Below, piece by piece: positions 1 to 8,348 of a stretch of DNA of 64,000 bases (positions within the stretch are counted from its first letter, which is position 1; every line of letters begins with the position of its first letter). Origin of the DNA: Palleronia sp. THAF1 (GTDB taxonomy: Bacteria > Pseudomonadota > Alphaproteobacteria > Rhodobacterales > Rhodobacteraceae). The translations under genes were made by a program, and so were the position numbers. The notes under the pieces were generated by a model. It was given only the letters and a program-made list of their open reading frames with translations. It searched no databases and had not been told where the DNA came from. The stretch lies in contig NZ_CP045420.1 in the NCBI RefSeq assembly GCF_009363795.1, forward strand, positions 2,337,001 through 2,401,000, in the 5' to 3' direction.

Positions 1-489
1 AAAATCGGCCCGCGCGGTCGCGGCGCGTTGCTTCTACTTCCGGGTCTTCTGGGCGCGACGCCGGTGGGTGCCATACCGGGTGTTCCGACGATACTGGGCT
101 TGTTCACCATCCTGATCGCCCTGCAGATCGTCATGCAGCGCAGCAAGTTGTGGCTGCCGGGCTTTATTCGCCGCCGTTCGGTGTCTGACGGAAAACTATC
201 GAGCGCGATATCCAAGTCGCGCGGCCCGGCCCGCTGGATCGACAGACACTTCGGCAAGCGCCTGCAGGTCCTGACACAACAGCCAGCCACCACCATCGCC
301 GCGCTGTTCTGCATCGCACTCGGCGCGATTCTGCCTCCGCTGGAGGTGGTCCCCTTCGCCGCCCTTTTGCCCTTTGCCGCAATCGCCCTGCTCGGCATTG
401 CACTTACATTGCGCGACGGTTTGCTGATGGCCGTGGCCTTCGCGGCGAGCGGAGGCGCGCTTTACGGTGCCTGGACGTTGGCGTTCTGA
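1..489 (+). CDS. ExoD-family exopolysaccharide synthesis protein (5' truncated)
   Basis: The reading frame is open to the left edge, so the N-terminus lies outside the window; a TTG at 28 is only an internal codon. The visible part begins with a glycine/arginine stretch running into a hydrophobic segment ending in a Pro-rich GVPTILGLF motif, then a basic loop and two C-terminal hydrophobic segments (about residues 95-155). This is the layout of the C-terminal half of ExoD-like inner-membrane proteins linked to exopolysaccharide production. The biochemical role of the family is not established. Its last 28 bases overlap the end of the convergent Lrp gene. Confidence 0.7.
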   Translation, partial: KIGPRGRGALLLLPGLLGATPVGAIPGVPTILGLFTILIALQIVMQRSKLWLPGFIRRRSVSDGKLSSAISKSRGPARWIDRHFGKRLQVLTQQPATTIAALFCIALGAILPPLEVVPFAALLPFAAIALLGIALTLRDGLLMAVAFAASGGALYGAWTLAF

Positions 490-926
490 CCGCGCGTTTT
501 CGGCGAAGCCATGACCACGAAAGTCGAGATGGATTGAACCTGCGGCAGATCGCCCAAGATGTTCGTATGGAAGGTCTTGTAGGCTGCAATGTCCGCAACC
601 TCCACGCGTAGCAGATACTCTGATGCACCCGTAATGTTGTGACATTCGACCACCTGATCGGCCGTTGCCATCGCCGTCTCGAAAGCCGCCTGCGCGTCTC
701 GCGTGTGGGTGCCCAAACCGACGGTCACGTAGGCCACGAACCCCAGCCCCATCGAGCCGGGATCCAACACGGCACGGTAGCCCGCGATCACGCCCGAACG
801 CTCTAGCGCCTGCACGCGGCGCAGGCAGGCCGATGGCGACAACCCGACCTTCTCGCTTAGCGCAAGATTCGAAAGTCGCCCATCGGCTTCAAGAGCACGC
901 AATATCGAAGCGTCAATTCGGTCCAT
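462..926 (-). CDS. Lrp/AsnC family transcriptional regulator
   Basis: A 154-residue protein of normal Lrp/AsnC length. An N-terminal winged HTH covers about residues 3-50 (LSEKVGLSPSACLRRV is the recognition region). A RAM/AsnC ligand-binding domain (about 65-140) includes the GASEYLLRVEV strand. Such proteins form dimers or octamers that sense an amino acid and bind AT-rich sites. It is divergent from a LysE/RhtB exporter 83 bases away, the classic arrangement in which the regulator controls amino-acid efflux. The ligand cannot be told from sequence. The 3' end overlaps the convergent ExoD-like gene. Confidence 0.9.
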   Translation of the reverse strand: MDRIDASILRALEADGRLSNLALSEKVGLSPSACLRRVQALERSGVIAGYRAVLDPGSMGLGFVAYVTVGLGTHTRDAQAAFETAMATADQVVECHNITGASEYLLRVEVADIAAYKTFHTNILGDLPQVQSISTFVVMASPKTRGQNANVQAP

Positions 927-1008
927 TCAGAACAATATACGTCGTAAAATCAGATTGAGTAGAGAACTTTGCAACCAAATACACCCAGCTGCGCGCTATA
1001 TTAGCTCC
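927..1008. promoter_or_regulatory. Divergent lrp-lysE promoter region
   Basis: This 82-base AT-rich gap lies between the divergent Lrp regulator and the LysE-type exporter. It contains runs such as aacaatatacgtcgtaaaat and is the only place an Lrp operator and both promoters could sit. No perfect palindrome was found, so the operator position is inferred. Confidence 0.4.
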
Positions 1009-1587
1009 ATGACACAAGAAAATTTCATCGCCCTCGCCCTCTTCGCCATCGTCTCGACCGGCACGCCGGGACCGAACAACCTGATGGTCATGGCCTCAGG
1101 TGCCAACTTCGGTGTTCGGCGCACCTGGCCGCACATCCTCGGCATCGCCATCGGCTTTTCCGCGATGATCTTCCTCGTCGGCGCAGGGCTGTCCCGCGTG
1201 TTCGAGGTGGTCCCATGGCTCGACACGGCCCTTCTGATCGCGTCCGCTGTGTTCCTTGCCTACCTTGCATGGAAGATCGCGACCGCAGCACCACCGGACC
1301 CCGACGCGCCGCGCGGATCGCCGTTCACTTTCGTGCAGGCGGCCGCGTTCCAATGGGTGAACCCAAAGGCCTGGGCCATGGCGCTGACCACCGCGACCGT
1401 CTACGCGCCCGGCGCTGCTGCCACCGCTGGAATGGTCTTCGCCGCCGTGGCCGTGCCTCTGATCGTCCTGTGGGCCATCGCCGGTCGCGGCGTTGCCCGT
1501 TTTCTGACCGCTCCCCGTGCCCTGCGCGCCTTCAACTGGACAATGGCCGCCCTTTTGATCGCATCGACGCTGCCCGCACTTATGTGA
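1009..1587 (+). CDS. LysE/RhtB family amino-acid exporter
   Basis: A 192-residue membrane protein with about six hydrophobic segments. It carries the family signatures TPGPNNLMV near residue 20 and QWVNPKAWAMAL in the second half. The family exports amino acids or derivatives such as lysine, homoserine, threonine or cysteine pathway compounds. I chose ATG 1009 over an upstream in-frame TTG at 955 because MTQENFIALALF begins directly at the first membrane segment, as usual for the family. Divergent from the Lrp gene, which probably regulates it. Substrate unknown. Confidence 0.88.
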   Translation: MTQENFIALALFAIVSTGTPGPNNLMVMASGANFGVRRTWPHILGIAIGFSAMIFLVGAGLSRVFEVVPWLDTALLIASAVFLAYLAWKIATAAPPDPDAPRGSPFTFVQAAAFQWVNPKAWAMALTTATVYAPGAAATAGMVFAAVAVPLIVLWAIAGRGVARFLTAPRALRAFNWTMAALLIASTLPALM

Positions 1588-1657
1588 CATGACAAACGGG
1601 TGACAACGCCTGCGGTCGGGCGTATGCAGCGGCGACTCTTCCAGCACCGGACCTGCC

Positions 1658-3136
1658 ATGCCCGCGATGCCCTTGTTCCACCCGTTCGAGCCGCGCGACG
1701 ACGACAAACTCCGCGAGGAATGCGGCGTCTTCGGCGTCACCGGCGTGTCAGAGGCCGCGAACTTCGTGGCTCTTGGCCTGCACGCCCTGCAACATCGGGG
1801 GCAAGAGGCTGGCGGCATTGTCAGCCACGACCCCGAGCATGGGTTCAACTCTGCCCGCCGCTTTGGCTACGTGCGCGACAACTTCACCAAGCAATCGCTG
1901 ATGGAAACACTGCCCGGCCCGCTCGCCATCGGTCATGTGCGCTATTCCACCACCGGATCGAAGGGTCAGACCCAGATCCGCGACGTGCAGCCGTTCTTCG
2001 GCGAATTCTCCGCCGGTGGCGCGGCGATTGCCCACAACGGCAACATCACCAACGCCGACGCCCTGCGGCGAGAGTTGATCGAGCGCGGCTCGATCTTCCA
2101 GTCCTCCAGTGACTCCGAATGCATCATCCACCTCATGGCGCGTTCGTTGCAGCGCAAGGTGCCGGAGCGCATCCAGGACGCCCTGCGCCGTGTCGAAGGT
2201 GCGTTCTCTATCGTGGCGATGACGCGCACCAAGCTGATCGGCGTGCGCGACCCGCTGGGCGTGCGCCCCCTGATGCTGGGCCGCGTGGGTGATGGCTGGG
2301 TCCTTTCGTCCGAGACCTGCGCGCTCGATATCATCGGCGCCGAATTCATCCGCGAAATCGAGCCGGGCGAGATGGTGGTGATCGAGAACGGCGAAGTCGC
2401 CTCGCATCGTCCGTTCGCACCGCAAAAGTCCCGCTTCTGCATTTTCGAGCATGTCTACTTCAGCCGCCCCGATTCGATCCTTGGCGGGCAATCCGTCTAT
2501 GAAACCCGCCGCCGCATCGGCGTGGAACTGGCCCGCGAAGCCCCGGTAGAGGCCGACTATGTCTGCCCCGTCCCCGACAGCGGCACCCCAGCCGCCATCG
2601 GCTACAGCCAGGAATCTGGCATCCCCTACGCCATGGGGATCATCCGCAACCAGTACATGGGCCGGACCTTCATCGAGCCGACCGAGCAGATCCGCAACAT
2701 GGGTGTGCGTCTAAAGCTGAACGTGAACCGCGCGCTCATTCGCGGCAAACGCATCGTGCTGGTGGACGATTCGGTCGTGCGCGGTACGACAACGGTGAAA
2801 ATTCGGGAAATGCTGCTGGACGCCGGTGCCGCCGCCGTCCACTTCCGCATCGCCTCGCCCCCCACCGCATGGCCGTGCTTTTATGGCGTCGACACTCCCG
2901 ACCGCGAAAAACTGCTCGCCGCGAACATGGACGAAGACGAGATGTGCGCGCACCTCGGCGTCGACTCGCTCCGCTTCATCTCTCTCGACGGTCTGTACCG
3001 CGCCGTCGGCGAAGCCGAGGGCCGCGACCCCGCATCGCCCCAGTATTGCGACGCCTGCTTCTCCGGCGAGTATCCGATCACACCGACGGATCGGATCGAG
3101 AAGGGCTTTCAGTTGAAACACGTCGCGGCGGAGTAA
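1658..3136 (+). CDS. purF: Amidophosphoribosyltransferase (glutamine PRPP amidotransferase)
   Basis: First committed step of purine synthesis: PRPP plus glutamine gives phosphoribosylamine. The 492-residue protein has a 21-residue propeptide before CGVFGV, making Cys22 the predicted N-terminal nucleophile after self-cleavage. The PRPP loop is IVLVDDSVVRGTT. Cysteines in FCIFEH, WPCFYG and CDAC match the four 4Fe-4S ligands of the Bacillus-type enzyme, so this is the iron-sulfur form. Start at ATG 1658, 70 bases after the exporter. It is followed by a strong hairpin shared with bioY. No cvpA partner lies next to it here. Confidence 0.97.
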   Translation: MPAMPLFHPFEPRDDDKLREECGVFGVTGVSEAANFVALGLHALQHRGQEAGGIVSHDPEHGFNSARRFGYVRDNFTKQSLMETLPGPLAIGHVRYSTTGSKGQTQIRDVQPFFGEFSAGGAAIAHNGNITNADALRRELIERGSIFQSSSDSECIIHLMARSLQRKVPERIQDALRRVEGAFSIVAMTRTKLIGVRDPLGVRPLMLGRVGDGWVLSSETCALDIIGAEFIREIEPGEMVVIENGEVASHRPFAPQKSRFCIFEHVYFSRPDSILGGQSVYETRRRIGVELAREAPVEADYVCPVPDSGTPAAIGYSQESGIPYAMGIIRNQYMGRTFIEPTEQIRNMGVRLKLNVNRALIRGKRIVLVDDSVVRGTTTVKIREMLLDAGAAAVHFRIASPPTAWPCFYGVDTPDREKLLAANMDEDEMCAHLGVDSLRFISLDGLYRAVGEAEGRDPASPQYCDACFSGEYPITPTDRIEKGFQLKHVAAE

Positions 3137-3162
3137 CTTCTTCTACCTCAAGCCAGAAACGC

Positions 3163-3190
3163 AAAACGCCGCTCCGAAGAGCGGCGTTTT
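3163..3190. terminator. Bidirectional intrinsic terminator between purF and bioY
   Basis: A perfect 12-bp stem (aaaacgccgctc with its complement gagcggcgtttt) encloses a 4-base loop, CGAA on plus and TTCG on minus. Flanking A and T runs give a U-tract in both directions. It sits 26 bases after the purF stop and 24 bases after the bioY stop, so it should end both convergent transcripts. Confidence 0.92.
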
Positions 3191-3213
3191 TCATTGTAAC
3201 ACCGTGGAAGAGA

Positions 3214-3792
3214 CTACCGCTTCAACGTCTTCAAACCACCGGCCACCAACAAGGCAGCCAGGACGGCCTTCAGCGCGTCACCGATCAGGAACGGCTGCAT
3301 CCAGCCGGACCACAGGGCGGCGGCCTCGGACGAGGCCCAGCTTGCGTCGACGCCCATCGCGGAGGCGACGGCCAGCGGCCAGGCAAGGCCAGGCACGTAC
3401 AACAGCACGGATGCGGCCAGCGTGGCGCCGAGCATCACCAACAAGGACGCGCGGGCGGCAAGCCCCGCGATATAGGCCATCGCGACATAGCCCAGAAGGA
3501 AACCGCCGGTCGGTCCGGTCATATAGGCCAGCCCGGCACCGCCATTCGCGAAGACCGGCAGGCCCATCGCGCCCTCGGCCAGATAGGTCAGCACGGCCAG
3601 CGCGCCCATGCGCGGACCCAGCGACAGACCAACCGTCAGCACGGCTAGCGTCGACAGAGTGATCGGCACCGGCCACATCGGCACGGCGACCTGCGCGGCG
3701 ATCGCGATGAACAGCGACGCGGCGACGATCAAGGCGCCCTGCTGCCAGAGCGTCTGATCCGGGCGGCGAAGAAGGGGGGTCGCGTGGGTCAT
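3214..3792 (-). CDS. bioY: Biotin transporter BioY
   Basis: A 192-residue membrane protein with six hydrophobic segments. The family pattern is clear: VPMWPVPITLSTLAVL near the N-terminus, then GPTGGFLLGYVAMAYIAG in the middle. BioY is the substrate-binding S component for biotin uptake, working alone or with BioM/BioN energising subunits, which are not in this window. Single-gene unit on the minus strand. I looked for a BioR-type operator (TTAT..ATAA palindrome) upstream and saw none. Confidence 0.92.
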   Translation of the reverse strand: MTHATPLLRRPDQTLWQQGALIVAASLFIAIAAQVAVPMWPVPITLSTLAVLTVGLSLGPRMGALAVLTYLAEGAMGLPVFANGGAGLAYMTGPTGGFLLGYVAMAYIAGLAARASLLVMLGATLAASVLLYVPGLAWPLAVASAMGVDASWASSEAAALWSGWMQPFLIGDALKAVLAALLVAGGLKTLKR

Positions 3793-3888
3793 GTCGGTCT
3801 CCTGTTGGCTTGTGTCCGTTCTTCACCCCACGCGGGTCCGCGTCAAGCCGTCTTGCCTATTGGCCATCTTTTGACCATCACGCGGGCC

Positions 3889-4545
3889 ATGGAAAAGATT
3901 GCCCTTATCACCGGCGCGTCTCGGGGCCTTGGGGCCGCACTGGCCGAGACGCTGGCTGCCACGCACCACGTCGTCGCCGTCGCCCGCACCACCGGCGCCC
4001 TGGAAGAGCTGGACGACCGCATTCAAGCCGCCGGCGGCAAGGCTACGCTGGCCCCGATGGACATCACGAACGCCGACGCGATGGCGGTTCTGTGCCGTGG
4101 CATCCACGATCGTTGGGGACACGTGGATGTCTGGGCGCACACGGCCGTCCACGCCGCCCCCCTGTCGCCCGCGCCCCACGTCGCGGCGAAGGACTGGGAA
4201 AAGAGCGTCGCGATAAACGCCACCGCCACGGCAACGCTGATCCGCTTCGTCGAGCCGCTGTTGCTGGCCGCCGAGGCCGGGCACGCGTTGTTCTTCGAAG
4301 ACGCGCGCGGTGGGGTCAAGTTCTTCGGCTCTTACGGCGCGACGAAGGCGGCGCAGATCGCGCTGGCCCGAAGCTGGGCGGCGGAAACGGCCAACACCGC
4401 ACCGCGCGTGTCGGTGCTTGATCCGGCGGCGATGCCCACGGCAACGCGCGCCCGGTTCTTTCCGGGAGAGGATCGCTCCGGGCTGGCAGAACCGATGGCA
4501 GAGGCGAAGCGGCTGTTGGCGCAGGCGGGGATTCAAGACGCTTAG
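3889..4545 (+). CDS. SDR family NAD(P)-dependent oxidoreductase, YciK-like
   Basis: A 218-residue short-chain dehydrogenase. The cofactor motif TGASRGLG is at residues 8-15 and SYGATK gives Tyr149 and Lys153. The usual catalytic serine about 13 residues before the Tyr is not evident: the segment reads LFFEDARGG, so activity may be altered. I set the start at ATG 3889 because an earlier in-frame start would run into bioY and add 35 residues not found in the fold. Substrate unknown; the overall pattern resembles the YciK group. Confidence 0.85.
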   Translation: MEKIALITGASRGLGAALAETLAATHHVVAVARTTGALEELDDRIQAAGGKATLAPMDITNADAMAVLCRGIHDRWGHVDVWAHTAVHAAPLSPAPHVAAKDWEKSVAINATATATLIRFVEPLLLAAEAGHALFFEDARGGVKFFGSYGATKAAQIALARSWAAETANTAPRVSVLDPAAMPTATRARFFPGEDRSGLAEPMAEAKRLLAQAGIQDA

Positions 4546-4729
4546 GAGATCGCCCGCATCGTGGGGGCGGTTCGGGCGCTACCCGGTCGTACACACCGGG
4601 CGGAAGGCCTGTTCGACAGATCGCGCTTTGACAGAGTCTCCCTTGCAACGGTCGCTTCCCGGACCGCGCCGCCGTATTGCCGCCTCTGCCGCCCACGCCT
4701 AGACAGGTCCAAACCGCAGCGGGGTCCTC

Positions 4730-5512
4730 ATGCGCATTCTCATCACCAATGACGACGGCATCGCCGCGCCCGGCCTGCAGGTCCTGACAGGAATCGCCAC
4801 CGAAATTGCGGGCGATGCGGATGAGGTTTGGACCGTCGCCCCCGCCTTCGAGCAATCGGGCGTCGGCCACTGCATCAGCTACGCGCGGCCCACCATGGTG
4901 CAAAAGCTGGAAGACCGGCGCTACGCCGTCGAAGGCTCTCCCGCCGATTGTGTGCTGGCCGCGATCTACGACATCATGCCGGACCGCCCCGACCTGATCC
5001 TGTCGGGCGTGAACCGGGGCAACAATGCCGCCGAGAACGTCCTGTATTCCGGCACCATCGGCGCTGCGATGGAAGGCGCGCTGCAAGGCTGCGCTGCCAT
5101 CGCCCTGTCGCAATATTACGGCCCCAACAACAACGCGCTCGATGATCCGTTCGAGGCCGCCCGCGTCCACGGTGTCGAAACGGTTCGTCGCCTCATCGAC
5201 GGCGCGCAGTGGGACAGCGCCGATTACCGCCTGTTTTACAACGTGAACTTCCCGCCCTGCGCCGCTGCCGACGTGCAAGGCCGCCGCGTCACCGCCCAGG
5301 GATGGCGCACGGACGCCGATCACGGCATGACGCCCCATATTTCCCCTTCCGGTCGCCGCTTTCTCTACGTCACCGGCGGTCCGCAGCAGACGCCAACCGC
5401 GCCCGGCACCGATGTGGAAGCGAACCTGCGCAACTTCATCTCCATCACCCCCATGCGCGCCGATCTCACGGCCCATGATCTGGTCGCCTCGCTCAAGGAC
5501 ACGCTCGAATGA
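4730..5512 (+). CDS. surE: 5'/3'-nucleotidase SurE
   Basis: Survival protein SurE, a metal-dependent nucleoside monophosphate phosphatase linked to stationary-phase survival. The 260-residue protein starts [10 protein letters not shown], with metal ligands Asp8 and Asp9. It has GSPADCV and the LSGVNRGNN segment that completes the metal site. The last four bases (ATGA) overlap the pcm start, giving translational coupling. With pcm and the NlpD-like gene it reproduces the surE-pcm-nlpD order known from many proteobacteria. Confidence 0.96.
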   Translation: MRILITNDDGIAAPGLQVLTGIATEIAGDADEVWTVAPAFEQSGVGHCISYARPTMVQKLEDRRYAVEGSPADCVLAAIYDIMPDRPDLILSGVNRGNNAAENVLYSGTIGAAMEGALQGCAAIALSQYYGPNNNALDDPFEAARVHGVETVRRLIDGAQWDSADYRLFYNVNFPPCAAADVQGRRVTAQGWRTDADHGMTPHISPSGRRFLYVTGGPQQTPTAPGTDVEANLRNFISITPMRADLTAHDLVASLKDTLE

Positions 5513-6150
5513 CCTTCGACGCCGAAGCGCGGATGCGGCTGCTGTTCGCCCTGCGCTCGAACGGGATCACGGACGAGCGTGTGCTGAATGCCATGGAAAA
5601 GATCGACCGCGCGCGCTTCGTGCGCGGCGTGTTCCAGCCGCGCGCCTATGACGACACGCCCCTGCCCATCGAATGCGGGCAGACGATATCCCAGCCCTCG
5701 GTCGTTGGCATGATGACCCAGGCGCTGGACGTTCGGCCCCGCGACAAGGTGCTCGAAATCGGCTGCGGCTCTGGCTACCAGGCCGCGATCCTGTCGCAAC
5801 TTGCACGGCGCGTTTACACGCTGGAACGCTACAAGCCGCTGGCCCGCAGCGCGCAGACGACCCTGCAACAGCTGGATATCTCGAACGTCACCGTGCTGGC
5901 CGCGGACGGCGCGGTCGGGTTGCCCGAACAGGCCCCGTTCGACCGCATTCTCGTGACGGCGGCGGCAGAAGACGTGCCACCGGCCCTATTGGCGCAATTG
6001 CGCATCGGGGGTATCATGGTGGTGCCCGTGGGGCAGTCCGATCACGTGCAGACGCTTCTGAAAGTTACCCGAACCGAAGCAGGACCGGACTATACCACGC
6101 TGGGCGAGGTGCGCTTCGTGCCCTTGGTCGAGGGCATGGGAGACGGCTAA
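5509..6150 (+). CDS. pcm: Protein-L-isoaspartate O-methyltransferase
   Basis: Repairs age-damaged proteins by methylating L-isoaspartyl residues with S-adenosylmethionine. The 213-residue protein has the SAM-binding motif [13 protein letters not shown] near residue 80, preceded by [13 protein letters not shown], the conserved substrate-site segment, and the later [17 protein letters not shown] strand. Its start overlaps the surE stop by four bases, so the two are one transcription unit. Confidence 0.96.
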   Translation: MTFDAEARMRLLFALRSNGITDERVLNAMEKIDRARFVRGVFQPRAYDDTPLPIECGQTISQPSVVGMMTQALDVRPRDKVLEIGCGSGYQAAILSQLARRVYTLERYKPLARSAQTTLQQLDISNVTVLAADGAVGLPEQAPFDRILVTAAAEDVPPALLAQLRIGGIMVVPVGQSDHVQTLLKVTRTEAGPDYTTLGEVRFVPLVEGMGDG

Positions 6151-6246
6151 AACGACGCGGCCAAATCGCTGGCGGCAGGGGCAAAGGCAGACGGGACGCG
6201 CGCTTCGGCAAGAAAGCGCCGCCCGTGAACAGGAAGGGACGCAAAG

Positions 6247-7437
6247 ATGATCCGCAGGACAGGAGCCACTGGGCTGTTGCTCGTCACCGCACTTGGCCTA
6301 TCGGGTTGCGCCGAGAACGGCATGATCGACTTCGATCTGCGCGACAACATGGGTATGGCCTTCGATACCAGCCCCGCCGTCGCCCGCGTCGCCGCGCGCC
6401 CCACGCCCGACAATCGCGGCATCATCAGCTACCCAGGCTATCAGGTGGCCGTCACACAGCGGTCCGAGACCATCAACGACGTCGCCGCGCGTCTGGGCCT
6501 GAACGGGGCAGAACTATCCCGCTTCAACGGCATCCCTCAAGACGTCGTGCTGCGTAAGGGAGAGATCGTCGCCCTGCCGAACCGCGTGGCCGAACCCTCG
6601 CCCGCCACCGGCGCGCCGGTCACCGGCCCGATCCTGCCACCCGCAGCCCCGATCACGACGACATCACTGGAAGACCGCGCCACCGCCGCCATCAACCGCG
6701 GCGAGACTGCGCCCACCCCGGTCGCCCAGCCCGCCACACGCGCGCCTGCACCCGCAAACACCGGCATCGAGCCGGTGCGCCACAAGATCAGCCGCGGCGA
6801 AACCGCCTTCTCCATCGCCCGGCGCTACGGCGTTCCGGTGCAAGCACTCGCCGACTGGAACGGTCTGGACGGTCAGATGACCGTGCGCGAAGGCGCGTTC
6901 CTGTTGATCCCGCCCGTCACCGCCGTCCCAGCCGCGCAAACCACACGCCCCGGACAAGGCAGCGTCGCCCCGGTACCGCCCTCCTCCACACAGCCCCTGC
7001 CAGACGAAGAAGCCACCCAAGAACCACCGAAAGAGACGCCACCTTCCCCCGCGCTAGAGGCAGAGACGACCACCGCCTCCCGCTCGGACTCCGCGTTCTC
7101 ATACCCGGTTCAAGGCAGCGTCATCCGCGCCTACGCCCCCGGTAAGAACCAAGGTATCGATATCGCCGCCGCCGCAGGCACGCCGGTCAAGGCCGCAGCC
7201 TCCGGCACGGTCGCAGCCATCACGCGCGACACCGATCAGGTGCCGATCCTCGTCGTGCGCCATCCGAACAATCTTCTGACGGTCTATGCTGGCGTGGACG
7301 GTATCACGGTCAGCAAAGGCGACAGCGTGAAGCGCGGCCAGACCATCGCGGAAGTTCGCGCAGGCTCTCCCGCAGCGCTACATTTCGAGGTACGAGAAGG
7401 GTTCGAGGCCGTCGATCCGGCGGACTACCTGGACTGA
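6247..7437 (+). CDS. nlpD: NlpD-like lipoprotein: two LysM domains and a degenerate LytM (M23) domain
   Basis: A 396-residue envelope protein. A lipoprotein signal ends in the lipobox LSGC with Cys21. LysM domains at about 63-110 and 177-221 should bind peptidoglycan, joined by Pro/Thr-rich linkers. The C-terminal LytM domain (about 284-394) lacks the zinc-ligand pattern: NQGIDIAA has Gln302 where active enzymes have His, YAG replaces YAH, and ALHF has Ala377 at the first His of HxH. This matches NlpD/EnvC-type amidase activators rather than active endopeptidases. Position after surE-pcm supports the NlpD name. Confidence 0.9.
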   Translation: MIRRTGATGLLLVTALGLSGCAENGMIDFDLRDNMGMAFDTSPAVARVAARPTPDNRGIISYPGYQVAVTQRSETINDVAARLGLNGAELSRFNGIPQDVVLRKGEIVALPNRVAEPSPATGAPVTGPILPPAAPITTTSLEDRATAAINRGETAPTPVAQPATRAPAPANTGIEPVRHKISRGETAFSIARRYGVPVQALADWNGLDGQMTVREGAFLLIPPVTAVPAAQTTRPGQGSVAPVPPSSTQPLPDEEATQEPPKETPPSPALEAETTTASRSDSAFSYPVQGSVIRAYAPGKNQGIDIAAAAGTPVKAAASGTVAAITRDTDQVPILVVRHPNNLLTVYAGVDGITVSKGDSVKRGQTIAEVRAGSPAALHFEVREGFEAVDPADYLD

Positions 7438-7467
7438 CAACCCGCCGGGAGCAGCCGATCGGGCAAC

Positions 7468-8304
7468 CTACCCCAGCCGGACGCCCCGGCGCCCCGCCAG
7501 GTCGGTGAAGTACTGCCACGCGACACGGCCGGACCGCCCCCCGCGCGTCGCCTGCCACTCGATGGCCTCGGCGCGCAGGGTGGCGTCATCGATCTCGACC
7601 CCATGCGCGTCGCAATAGCCCCGGATCATCGCAAGATATTCGTCCTGATCGCAGGGGTGAAAGCCCAGCCACAGACCGAAACGATCCGAGAGGGACACCT
7701 TCTCTTCCACAGCCTCACCGCCGTGGATTGCGCGCGACGACTCGTTCTCGATCATGTCGCGCGGCATCAAGTGCCGACGGTTCGAGGTCGCATAGAACAG
7801 CACATTCTCTGGCGGCCCGGCGATCCCCCCGTCCAGAACTGCCTTCAACGACTTGTAATGCTGATCGTCGTGGCTGAACGACAGATCATCGCAGAACAGC
7901 AGGAAGCGCAGATCGGGCGCGGCGCGCAGATGCTCCAGAAGGTGCCCCACCGATGGCAGGTCCTCGCGCTGCAACTCGACGATCTTCAATGGCGCATTCT
8001 GCGCCACGTCGGCATGGACCGCCTTCACCAAAGAAGACTTGCCCATCCCCCGCGCGCCCCACAGCAGCGCATTGTTCGCCGGGAAACCGCGCGCGAACTG
8101 CCGCGTGTTTTCCAAAAGGATATCACGCGCCCGGTCGATCCCGACCAACAGTGCCACATCCACGCGGCTCACTTGCTCTATCGGCACCAACCGCTCGGGG
8201 TCCGTCTGCCACAAGAATGCGTCGGCCGACCCGAAATCAGGAGCTTCCATCGGACGGGGCGCCATCCGGTCCAACGCATCCGCGATACGGGTCAGATCGT
8301 CCAC
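7468..8304 (-). CDS. DUF815 family AAA-type ATPase
   Basis: A 278-residue P-loop ATPase of the DUF815 family. Walker A is GARGMGKSS (residues 83-91) and Walker B is in LLFCDDLSF. ATSNRRHLMP looks like sensor 1. The start is GTG 8304 with a strong AAGGAGG upstream on the minus strand. Family function is unknown; the fold is AAA/DnaA-like. It lies 44 bases after tatC on the same strand and may be cotranscribed with the tat genes. Confidence 0.88.
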   Translation of the reverse strand: MDDLTRIADALDRMAPRPMEAPDFGSADAFLWQTDPERLVPIEQVSRVDVALLVGIDRARDILLENTRQFARGFPANNALLWGARGMGKSSLVKAVHADVAQNAPLKIVELQREDLPSVGHLLEHLRAAPDLRFLLFCDDLSFSHDDQHYKSLKAVLDGGIAGPPENVLFYATSNRRHLMPRDMIENESSRAIHGGEAVEEKVSLSDRFGLWLGFHPCDQDEYLAMIRGYCDAHGVEIDDATLRAEAIEWQATRGGRSGRVAWQYFTDLAGRRGVRLG

Positions 8305-8312
8305 GCGCCCCT

Positions 8313-8337
8313 CCTTCTTTCTTTTCTCAAATACTCA
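8313..8337 (-). repeat. Intergenic repeat motif, copy 1
   Basis: A 25-base segment just after the tatC stop. It matches 23 of 25 positions with 22789-22813 after the sulP stop. On the minus strand it begins TGAGTATTTG and ends AAAGAAGG. In this copy the 3' part supplies the Shine-Dalgarno of the DUF815 gene. Similar GAGTATTT-containing motifs are, from memory, frequent after genes in Rhodobacterales. Confidence 0.55.
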
Positions 8338-8348
8338 TCGACGGGATA

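Noticed and set aside
3793-3888. BioR operator upstream of bioY
   Set aside because: No TTAT-to-ATAA type palindrome is present in the gap.
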